DNA of 5,885 nt from Casp-actino8 sp037147055 (GTDB lineage: Bacteria > Actinomycetota > Acidimicrobiia > Acidimicrobiales > Ilumatobacteraceae): NCBI GenBank assembly GCA_037147055.1, contig JBAWVW010000095.1, positions 1 through 5,885 of the forward strand, read 5' to 3'. The notes under the pieces are model-generated. The model was not told the DNA's origin and did not search any database. It was given only the letters and a program-made list of their open reading frames with translations. Position numbers and translations under genes: made by a program. Positions 1 through 5,363 of the stretch are shown piece by piece; the stretch's first letter is position 1, and every line of letters starts with the position of its first letter.

Positions 1-505
1 CGCTTTGCACATTTCCACCATAGGAACGTTGTTGATTGTCTTCCATCTGCATATGAATGAGATTGACGATCTTGTCAGGATGTGGAATATCGGAGAACAT
101 CTGCTGACCATCTTGTCCACCCGACTCAATCAACAAGTCTCCGGCAGCAATCATGCGCTCAAACAAACTCTGCTTGAAGTTCACGTTGTTGACACGCTCC
201 AAAGGAATCTCAATGCCGCCACGCCCGAGAACACCATGGCGAAAAATTACACGATCAGAAGTGATAACAAAATACGTCGTCCGCCATTTCAGATAACGCA
301 CCACGGTCCAAGCCAATGCGGCGAGAGCTAAAACTCCGATTGGGTATGTCAGCCACGCTTGACGTTTATCCTGACCAAAAACAAATAGCCACAGCACCCC
401 CAGCGCAGCGAAAGAACTCACCGATTGTGCAAAAAACCACCAATGGGGGTGCAAGTCCACGGCAACTGACTCTTGCTCATTTAAAAGACGGCTGGGATAA
501 GGCAT
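1..505 (-). CDS. Bacterial PH-domain (bPH2/YdbS-like) membrane protein, C-terminus cut off
   Basis: The reverse strand reads open from an ATG at 505 to the window edge (168 codons, no stop). Visible: a short polar N-terminus (MPYPSRLLNEQESV), two hydrophobic segments at about residues 22-44 (starting WWFFAQSV) and 54-70 (PIGVLALAALAW), then a soluble region from about 75 with the pattern TTYFVITSDRVIFRHGVLGRGG, followed by EIPLERVNNVNF, typical of the bacterial PH domain family (PF03703). Such proteins have two membrane helices followed by a cytoplasmic PH-like beta domain; their biochemical role is mostly unknown. Within the visible part the domain looks complete, ending around residue 150, followed by a polar tail (MEDNQQRSYGG) that runs off the window. 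The start is supported by a TACAAT hexamer 7 nt upstream, which fits a leaderless transcript; there is no Shine-Dalgarno. It diverges from the helicase gene. The family call is by recognition of the sequence pattern and was not searched. Confidence 0.85.
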   Translation of the reverse strand, partial: MPYPSRLLNEQESVAVDLHPHWWFFAQSVSSFAALGVLWLFVFGQDKRQAWLTYPIGVLALAALAWTVVRYLKWRTTYFVITSDRVIFRHGVLGRGGIEIPLERVNNVNFKQSLFERMIAAGDLLIESGGQDGQQMFSDIPHPDKIVNLIHMQMEDNQQRSYGGNVQS

Positions 506-512
506 GCGCCCA

Positions 513-518
513 ATTGTA
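513..518 (-). promoter_or_regulatory. Putative -10 element, leaderless promoter of the PH-domain gene
   Basis: On the minus strand TACAAT (5 of 6 to TATAAT) ends 7 nt before the A of the ATG at 505, so transcription would begin at or next to the start codon. No good -35 is visible at 16-18 nt spacing (ATCGTA at 17 nt). The same arrangement recurs upstream of two other genes in this window. Confidence 0.5.
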
Positions 519-539
519 GTTCCTCACCCATGCCCTACG

Positions 540-2498
540 ATGAAGGTCGTGTTCGATCCCTCCACAACTGATGATCTACTTCGAGGACTCGACCCCACTC
601 AAAGGGCCGCTGTGGCATCCGATGCGCCCTTACTGGCCATTATCGCCGGCGCAGGCTCAGGTAAAACTCGAGTCTTAACTCATCGTGTGGCCCACCGCTG
701 CCTCACAGGAACCGCTGACGCATCACATGTGGCAGTCTTGACCTTCACCCGTCAAGCAGCCAATGAATTGCGTCGGCGCTTGCGCACTCTCGGAATTCGC
801 GATGGGATTATCGCTGGGACCTTCCACTCAGTTGCTCTGGGCTTACTCCGCCAACGTTGGGATGAGCAGCGTCGTAGCCACCCTGTCATAGTCGCCGATC
901 GTCGTCGCCTTATTGGAGAAGTTCTCGGCCCAAAACATTCTGGGAGCACCGCCGACTATGTCGCTGATATTGACTGGGCTCGCGCCCGAAATATCACACC
1001 TGAGCGTTACGCCTCAGCGGTCGCAGAAGTTGGCCGCAGTTCATCAGCGCCCGTCGCAGAAGTTGTCAAAGTCATGGCGGCGGTACAGGCCCTAAAAAAT
1101 AAACGCGGCGTCATTGATCTTGACGACCTTCTGTCACTCACCATTGAGGCGATGCAAACTGATACGAATTTCGCCAATATTGTGCGCTGGAAAATTCGTC
1201 ACCTCTTCGTTGACGAAGCCCAAGACCTCAACCCATTACAAATAGCAGTACTTGATGAATGGCGCTCAGGACGCGACGACCTCACTCTTGTCGGGGACCC
1301 ATCGCAGTCGATCTACGGCTTCAATGGCGCCGACCCGTCTGTGCTCTCGATTCTTGAGACTCGCTTTCCCGGTATCGAGGTCATTCGACTGACGGCTAAT
1401 TATCGATGCACCCCGCAAGTTGTGACCGCTGGCTTGACTGCTCTTTCGCACCTGAACGCAGAATCTCCCAAACTCTTTTCCACCCGATCCGATGGGGCGC
1501 CAGTCAAGATTTATTCATTCGGCGATGAGAAAGATGAAGCATCTGGTATTGCTCGACTGATTGAGTCTTGGCGGCATCCAATGATGAGATGGAGCGATGT
1601 CGCAATTTTGGCTCGCACGAACGCTCAACTCCCTACCTTACGAGAGGCGCTTTCAGCCATTGATATTCCAGCGCGCATTCTCGGTACGGTCGCCACCGAT
1701 CCCATCCAACGTGCAATTCGAGAAGTCGGCGATCTCCCTAGTTCGACACGCATCTCCGTATGGTCACGCGATATGCGATCACCCCGCGTTGATATCGATA
1801 ATGAAGACGATGATGTTGAAGATGTCATCGCCCGGCGTCGTGTCGCTGATGCCGTTGATGAGTTTCTCAAAGAGGGTGGCGGCGATGGGCGTACTTTCTT
1901 GGCGTGGGTGCGCACCAATCGACCTTTTGAAGATGACCGCCAACAAAATGCTGTTGAGTTGTTGACTTTCCATGGATCCAAAGGGCGTGAATGGGACAAT
2001 GTTGTGTTGGCTGGCTGTGAACAAGGCCTCATGCCTCACTCATCAGCCAAGTCAACAGCTGAGCAAAACGAAGAAGTCCGTCTTGCCTATGTGGCCATCA
2101 CTCGCGCCGCCGATCAGCTTGTTCTCACCCATGCGCAATCTCGACGGGGTCGCAAGCGAATTCGTAGCCCATTCATTGAGGGTCTGATCCTTGCTACGCC
2201 CCCCTCAACAATGTCCGCGGACTACATCCGTGATCAAGAGATTCGCCGAGATAGTCGTGTTCAAGTTGACCCCGTCTATGAATCTCTATGTGTATGGAGG
2301 ACTCAAGCCGGTCGGACCGCAGGTGTCAAGCCACAAATATTGTGTACTGACGAAGTTCTTCGCCGCATCGCTTCTGTGCTTCCAACAACGATTGAAGAAC
2401 TCACAGAAATTCCTGGTGTCGGCAAATCCTTCGCTCTCAAAGTGGGAAAGCGAATTCTTGATGCCATCCAAGATGGCCTCAATCAACTGGGTGTTTGA
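540..2498 (+). CDS. uvrD2: UvrD2-like ATP-dependent DNA helicase (SF1A) with C-terminal HRDC domain
   Basis: A 652-aa 3'-5' DNA helicase/translocase of the UvrD/PcrA/Rep family, expected to unwind DNA during repair. Motifs in order: Q-motif LDPTQRAAV (17-25), Walker A GAGSGKT (37-43), Walker B DEAQD (225-229), motif III GDPSQSIYGFNGA (252-264), motif IV LTANYRC (284-290), motif V TFHGSKGREW (476-485), motif VI VRLAYVAITRA (513-523). Residues about 577-650 match an HRDC domain (VYESL..WR, then LPTTIEELTEIPGVG), the architecture of actinobacterial UvrD2. Odd points: the linker before HRDC lacks the four-cysteine motif known from mycobacterial UvrD2; the region between motifs IV and V is short, lacks an obvious FFxRxEIKD-like segment, and carries an acidic run (418-428). 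An in-frame ATG at 504 would add 12 residues and overlap the divergent PH gene start by 2 nt. I prefer 540 because the protein there begins close to the Q-motif. No Shine-Dalgarno precedes either start. Confidence 0.93.
   Translation: MKVVFDPSTTDDLLRGLDPTQRAAVASDAPLLAIIAGAGSGKTRVLTHRVAHRCLTGTADASHVAVLTFTRQAANELRRRLRTLGIRDGIIAGTFHSVALGLLRQRWDEQRRSHPVIVADRRRLIGEVLGPKHSGSTADYVADIDWARARNITPERYASAVAEVGRSSSAPVAEVVKVMAAVQALKNKRGVIDLDDLLSLTIEAMQTDTNFANIVRWKIRHLFVDEAQDLNPLQIAVLDEWRSGRDDLTLVGDPSQSIYGFNGADPSVLSILETRFPGIEVIRLTANYRCTPQVVTAGLTALSHLNAESPKLFSTRSDGAPVKIYSFGDEKDEASGIARLIESWRHPMMRWSDVAILARTNAQLPTLREALSAIDIPARILGTVATDPIQRAIREVGDLPSSTRISVWSRDMRSPRVDIDNEDDDVEDVIARRRVADAVDEFLKEGGGDGRTFLAWVRTNRPFEDDRQQNAVELLTFHGSKGREWDNVVLAGCEQGLMPHSSAKSTAEQNEEVRLAYVAITRAADQLVLTHAQSRRGRKRIRSPFIEGLILATPPSTMSADYIRDQEIRRDSRVQVDPVYESLCVWRTQAGRTAGVKPQILCTDEVLRRIASVLPTTIEELTEIPGVGKSFALKVGKRILDAIQDGLNQLGV
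2463..2477 (-). terminator. Possible hairpin downstream of the thioesterase gene
   Basis: A perfect 6-bp inverted repeat, GCCATC / GATGGC with a 3-nt loop, starts 5 nt past the thioesterase stop codon in the minus direction. It lies inside the uvrD2 coding end. There is no T-run after it, so it could be a weak or Rho-assisted terminator, or a coincidence of the codons for Asp-Ala-Ile-Gln-Asp-Gly. Confidence 0.25.
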
Positions 2499-3172
2499 CG
2501 CACAGCGTTTAGGTCAGCAAACTTTTCTGCTTTGACCGAAATGAACACCCCAGTTGCTTGGGCACAAAGACGATCACCGGCATAAATCTCACCCGTCGTC
2601 ATAATTTTACGGCCGTTCACTTCATCAAAGCGTCCAATAATGCGCAGTGGTTGATGGAGCGGGGTCGGAGATCGATACGTCACCTCAAGACGTCCCGTCA
2701 TACCAGGTGCACCCGACAGAGCCTGAGCAAAACCAAGTACCTCATCAAAAATCGCAGCGATCAAACCACCGTGCAAACAGCCAGGTGGCCCCTCATAAGC
2801 ATCACCATATGTTGCGGTTGCAATGACCTCTGTTGGGGTTATCTCAATGTCCACGACACCCGCGAGAGCGTTCAGTGGTCCAGTCACGGGACTGTGGCTG
2901 GCGAAACCATGAGTCGCTCCACCCACCGCACCTTCGGCACTGGCGTGATACGAACGGCCATGGGGTCCAACAGCCAGAAGGGCCGCCGCCTGCTCAAGTA
3001 ATTCGACGGCTGCGAGAACATTCTCTCCAGGTGCAGTTGACGTTGCCGAATGTTGCAATACCGCGCGCGTGGCATTCGCTAAACGTAAACGCGGGTTGCT
3101 TGCTTCGTAGATAGCCGAGCGCATCAGAGGCCGAATCGATGATGGCTCTGTGTCAGGGAGTTGCTCAGACAT
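2483..3172 (-). CDS. Hotdog-fold thioesterase, PaaI/4HBT family
   Basis: A 229-aa protein predicted to hydrolyse acyl-CoA (or similar) thioesters in the cytoplasm; the substrate is unknown. The hotdog domain occupies about residues 97-215: the signature PPGCLHGGLIAAIFDEVLG (129-147) contains the HGG motif (134-136) and the acidic pair D143/E144 on the central helix, where this family keeps its catalytic carboxylate. Further strands follow (GRLEVTYRSPTPL, IIGRFDEVNGRKIMTTGEIY, CAQATGVFISV). The first ~95 residues form an extra, partly helical N-terminal region with an Ala/Leu-rich stretch (NVLAAVELLEQAAALLAVG, 51-69) that minimal PaaI proteins of about 140 aa lack. The start is taken as the ATG at 3172; a TTG directly upstream (3175) is the alternative. 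The ATG lies inside the end of xth (8-nt overlap), pointing to translational coupling in an xth-thioesterase operon. The 3' end overlaps convergent uvrD2 by 16 nt. Confidence 0.87.
   Translation of the reverse strand: MSEQLPDTEPSSIRPLMRSAIYEASNPRLRLANATRAVLQHSATSTAPGENVLAAVELLEQAAALLAVGPHGRSYHASAEGAVGGATHGFASHSPVTGPLNALAGVVDIEITPTEVIATATYGDAYEGPPGCLHGGLIAAIFDEVLGFAQALSGAPGMTGRLEVTYRSPTPLHQPLRIIGRFDEVNGRKIMTTGEIYAGDRLCAQATGVFISVKAEKFADLNAVRQTPS
2512..2537 (+). terminator. Possible hairpin downstream of uvrD2
   Basis: An imperfect inverted repeat begins 13 nt after the uvrD2 stop: GGTC-AGCA pairs with TGCT-GACC, with two unpaired T in the 3' arm and an 8-nt loop. No U-tract follows and the site is within the thioesterase coding end, so the terminator role is tentative. 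Confidence 0.25.
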
Positions 3173-3938
3173 CAATATCTACCAGCACTGGCGCATGATC
3201 GCTCGGCTTCTCGCCTTTTCGAGCTTGGCGATCAACAATTGTCCAGCGGGTCTTTTCTAGGACCGATTGGGTCGCCAAAATCAGATCAATGCGCATACCT
3301 TTATTCTGGTTGAATCCACCAGCGCGATAGTCCCACCACGAATACAACTTGTCATCTTGATGGTGATGACGAAATACATCGCTCATTCCCCATGCTTCAA
3401 CATCTCGCAATACCTGTCTTTCGGCCTCACTCACATGAGTGGCTCCGACAAATTCGGCCGGGTTATACACATCTTGATCTTCGGGCGCAATGTTGTAATC
3501 CCCTGTTACTACAACTCTTTCTGTCGGTGCAGTGTCGGCATCAAGATGGTCAATCAGTCGTTTCATCCAAGCCAATTTGTACTTGTAATGATCATGATCA
3601 AGTTCTCGACCATTCGGCACATACACAGAACTGACGCGGATACCCGCACAGGTGGCGGTCACAAGTCGCGCTTCAGGATCTGGCTCTTTGCCATCAGCGA
3701 AATTACGTACGGGGTTTTCAAGACCGACTCTGCTCAGAATCGCCACACCATTCCATTGACCTTGACCATGGTGCACCGATTCATATCCCATAGCGGCAAA
3801 GGTCTCTGTAGGAAATGCGTCTTGCGCCATCTTGGTTTCTTGCATGCAGACGACATCGGGCTGAACATCAACTAGCCACTCTTCAACCCGAACCATTCGA
3901 GCTCTCAATGAGTTGACATTCCAAGTAGCGAGGCGCAC
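3165..3938 (-). CDS. xth: Exodeoxyribonuclease III / AP endonuclease
   Basis: A 257-aa Mg2+-dependent nuclease of the exonuclease III (EEP) family that incises DNA at abasic sites and trims 3' ends in base-excision repair. The length is typical of the family. Catalytic signatures are all visible: N7 in ATWNVNSLRAR, E34 in MQETK, NGVAILSR (63-70), Y106 in SVYVPNG, D147 and N149 in GDYNIAP, WWDYR (201-205), NKGMRIDLIL with D218, and the terminal SDHAPV with D247 and H248. The start is a GTG at 3938, giving the expected MRLATWNVNS N-terminus; no Shine-Dalgarno is seen. A TACGGT hexamer ends 6 nt upstream, so xth may have its own leaderless promoter although the preceding gene on the same strand ends only 32 nt away, with an inverted repeat in between. 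It overlaps the downstream thioesterase start by 8 nt. Confidence 0.96.
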   Translation of the reverse strand: MRLATWNVNSLRARMVRVEEWLVDVQPDVVCMQETKMAQDAFPTETFAAMGYESVHHGQGQWNGVAILSRVGLENPVRNFADGKEPDPEARLVTATCAGIRVSSVYVPNGRELDHDHYKYKLAWMKRLIDHLDADTAPTERVVVTGDYNIAPEDQDVYNPAEFVGATHVSEAERQVLRDVEAWGMSDVFRHHHQDDKLYSWWDYRAGGFNQNKGMRIDLILATQSVLEKTRWTIVDRQARKGEKPSDHAPVLVDIDV

Positions 3939-3944
3939 AAAATA

Positions 3945-3950
3945 ACCGTA
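3945..3950 (-). promoter_or_regulatory. Putative -10 element, leaderless promoter of xth
   Basis: TACGGT on the minus strand ends 6 nt before the GTG start at 3938. A GTGACC sequence (4 of 6 to TTGACA) lies 18 nt upstream, inside the inverted repeat at 3956-3977. The call is weak alone but matches the spacing seen at two other genes here. Confidence 0.35.
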
Positions 3951-3955
3951 GGCGA

Positions 3956-3977
3956 TAAGTGACCCTCAGGTCACTTA
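3956..3977 (-). terminator. Perfect 9-bp inverted repeat at the NYN gene stop codon (terminator or operator)
   Basis: On the minus strand, arms TAAGTGACC and GGTCACTTA are separated by a TGAG loop: nine uninterrupted base pairs. The TGA stop of the NYN-S1 gene is part of the first arm. In RNA it forms a stable stem-loop that could end transcription or protect the 3' end. The T-tract expected of an intrinsic terminator is missing immediately after it; TTATTTT appears only about 12 nt later. Its DNA symmetry and its position over the likely -35 of xth make an operator an alternative. Confidence 0.5.
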
Positions 3978-5302
3978 CGTCGAGCAGCCTTCTTCGCAGG
4001 CGCCACCTTCTTGGCAGGTGCTTTCTTGGCAGGTGCAACCTTCTTCACAGCGACCTTCTTGGCTGGTGCGGCCTTCTTCACAGCAACCTTCTTGACAGCG
4101 GCTTTCTTCGCAGGTGCAACCTTCTTCACAGCGACCTTCTTGACAGGCGCTTTCTTGGCAGGTGCAACCTTCTTCACCGGTACTGCTTTTTTCACAGGTG
4201 CAACCTTCTTCACAGCAACTTCCTTCACAGACGCAACCTTCTTCGCAGGTGCGGCTTTCTTCACCTTTTGGGAAGAGACCGGCTTTGTCGTTGGGATGAG
4301 ATCAATGCTTCGTCGCCCAGCGATGATCTCAACAACTTCTAAAGTCACTTCAGTCCCAAGTTGCATGACCTCACGCGCCGAGCGTGGAGGAGGATTTCCA
4401 AGAAGTCGCAATGGGACATAGCCACGCACATCGCCAATCGTGATGTAGGCACCATGCGATGAATAACTTTCTACAACACCAACTACGACCGAGCCGACAG
4501 CGTTCTTCTCCACAAACTGCAGAAATGGCAGGACGTCATTGACGGTTTTGCCGGTCTCAATTTTCTTTGGTGCCATCCTCGCCCCAGGTGGCAAAGATTG
4601 AGGCACTGGCATTGGTTTCATCGCCTCGGGACTGACTTTGACCCTAGGAGTTGTCGAACCTGTTCCACCATCACGGGATTTTGAATCTTGTGGCTGTGCT
4701 TCACGAATCGCCCGTCGACTCTTCTCACCGCGCACGGGTGTGCGATTGACGAAAACCCATCCAACATTGGGAACTGGCTTACCGCCAATCAGACGACCTT
4801 CATCAAACAGCCAGTCGTACTGCCCATGAAACTCTTGATAACTATCGTTCGAGAGGATTGAGGCACCAACTTTTTTGGCGATACTCAAAACAAATCCGTC
4901 ACCACGCCCGACAGTGCCTGCCGGTGGGGTAACTAATTCATTGTGCTCAACTGCCTTATCAAATGCAGCGACTTCCTTGGGGTCTATGCGATGACCAAAA
5001 GTTGCATCCACGATGACTGTGATGACGGCATCCGGGTTTTCAGCGATGAAGGCCATCACAGCATCATTCAGTTGTCGAAGGCTCGGCTTCGAGCGACCTT
5101 CGGTGGCGATATTGGAACCGTCAACGATGACATGTTTGCCGGAGGCAGGTTTGGCCACCGGTTTGGCGACAACCTTGGGTGCAGGCTTGGGTTCGGACTT
5201 AGACGCAGCCTTGACAGCAGGTTTGGCGACCTTTTTCACCGCCACTTTGGCGGCTGGAGCTTTGGCAGCAACAGATTTTTTGACAGGGGGTTTAACGGAC
5301 AT
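3971..5302 (-). CDS. NYN/PIN-like RNase - S1 domain protein with histone H1-like N- and C-terminal tails
   Basis: A 443-aa multidomain protein. Residues 1-56: a Lys/Ala/Pro/Val-rich arm (15 Lys). Residues 56-190: a NYN domain of the Zc3h12a-like RNase group (PIN-like fold). It starts KHVIVDGSNIATEG (D61, N64), continues with VIVDATFG (D99), GRGDGFVLS (D135) and ILSNDSYQEF (D153), then WLF and a terminal VFVNRTP strand. These acidic residues are the expected metal-binding site of an endoribonuclease. Residues 190-267: a polar linker. Residues about 268-338: an S1/OB-fold RNA-binding domain (GSVVVGVVESYSSHGAYITIG, then GYVPL and IDLIP). Residues 345-443: an almost pure K/A/V/P repeat tail with a single Glu (E361), resembling histone H1 or the HupB tail. 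The start is the ATG at 5302; an upstream ATG at 5545 would add 81 residues antisense to the HAD gene and is rejected. Role (inferred): RNA cleavage or processing by a strongly nucleic-acid-bound protein. Confidence 0.88.
   Translation of the reverse strand: MSVKPPVKKSVAAKAPAAKVAVKKVAKPAVKAASKSEPKPAPKVVAKPVAKPASGKHVIVDGSNIATEGRSKPSLRQLNDAVMAFIAENPDAVITVIVDATFGHRIDPKEVAAFDKAVEHNELVTPPAGTVGRGDGFVLSIAKKVGASILSNDSYQEFHGQYDWLFDEGRLIGGKPVPNVGWVFVNRTPVRGEKSRRAIREAQPQDSKSRDGGTGSTTPRVKVSPEAMKPMPVPQSLPPGARMAPKKIETGKTVNDVLPFLQFVEKNAVGSVVVGVVESYSSHGAYITIGDVRGYVPLRLLGNPPPRSAREVMQLGTEVTLEVVEIIAGRRSIDLIPTTKPVSSQKVKKAAPAKKVASVKEVAVKKVAPVKKAVPVKKVAPAKKAPVKKVAVKKVAPAKKAAVKKVAVKKAAPAKKVAVKKVAPAKKAPAKKVAPAKKAARRK
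3974..4261 (-). repeat. In-frame tandem repeat encoding KK-led 5/6-residue units (H1-like tail)
   Basis: Residues 348-443 of the NYN-S1 protein parse into about 17 units, nearly all starting with Lys-Lys and 5 or 6 residues long: KKVAV, KKVAPA, KKAPV, KKAAV, KKAAPA and relatives; one unit starts Lys-Glu. The DNA units are 15 or 18 bp, and higher-order blocks of 16 residues (48 bp, such as KKVAVKKVAPAKKAAV) are near-repeated. Synonymous changes between units show the repeats are not freshly duplicated. Length variation between strains is likely. Confidence 0.9.
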
Positions 5303-5317
5303 AGTGACATCTAGTGA
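5302..5317. repeat. Short direct repeat TAGTGA x2 at 10-bp spacing in the divergent promoter region
   Basis: TAGTGA occurs at 5302-5307 and 5312-5317, one helical turn apart and touching the start codon of the NYN-S1 gene. This could be a regulator half-site pair or chance; nothing else supports a regulatory role. Confidence 0.25.
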
Positions 5318-5350
5318 ACCACCAATAAGGCCCCGCCGTGGGGATAGCCG

Positions 5351-5356
5351 TACGAT
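5351..5356 (+). promoter_or_regulatory. Putative -10 element, leaderless promoter of the HAD hydrolase gene
   Basis: TACGAT ends 7 nt before the GTG start codon at 5364, the same spacing as at the PH-domain gene. No recognisable -35 lies 17 nt upstream (AGGCCC). The NYN-S1 gene reads away in the opposite direction from 5302, so this 61-bp gap should hold both promoters. Confidence 0.5.
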
Positions 5357-5363
5357 CTTTTCT

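Noticed and set aside
5..519. Two plus-strand open frames at the left end (108 and 67 codons)
   Set aside because: The opposite strand encodes a recognisable PH-domain membrane protein over the same bases, with a promoter-like hexamer at its start.
504..539. The ATG at 504 as the uvrD2 start
   Set aside because: It would overlap the start codon of the divergent PH-domain gene and run through that gene's -10 hexamer; the added residues (MRPIVVPHPCPT) have no family support. It is not formally excluded.
1625..2032. A 135-codon minus-strand open frame inside uvrD2
   Set aside because: It is antisense to the helicase between its motifs IV and VI; Arg/Ser-rich composition typical of a shadow frame.
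2558..3114. Plus-strand open frames of 147 and 93 codons
   Set aside because: They are antisense to the thioesterase, whose HGG...FDE signature is intact; no family resemblance in the plus frames.
3267..3875. A 202-codon plus-strand open frame
   Set aside because: It lies wholly antisense to xth, which has every catalytic motif; its translation resembles no family I recognise.
3974..4261. Regularly spaced short repeats resembling a CRISPR array
   Set aside because: Units are 15-18 bp, contiguous, in frame and degenerate, with no unique spacers and no cas genes; they encode a low-complexity protein tail.
3959..4421. Two plus-strand open frames giving Leu/Arg/Cys-rich or Ala/Phe/Thr-rich repeats, the latter resembling membrane segments
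   Set aside because: They are antisense to the KKVAPA repeat tail: TTC/CTT-rich complements of Lys codons produce artificial Phe/Leu repeats. The minus frame has intact NYN and S1 domains.
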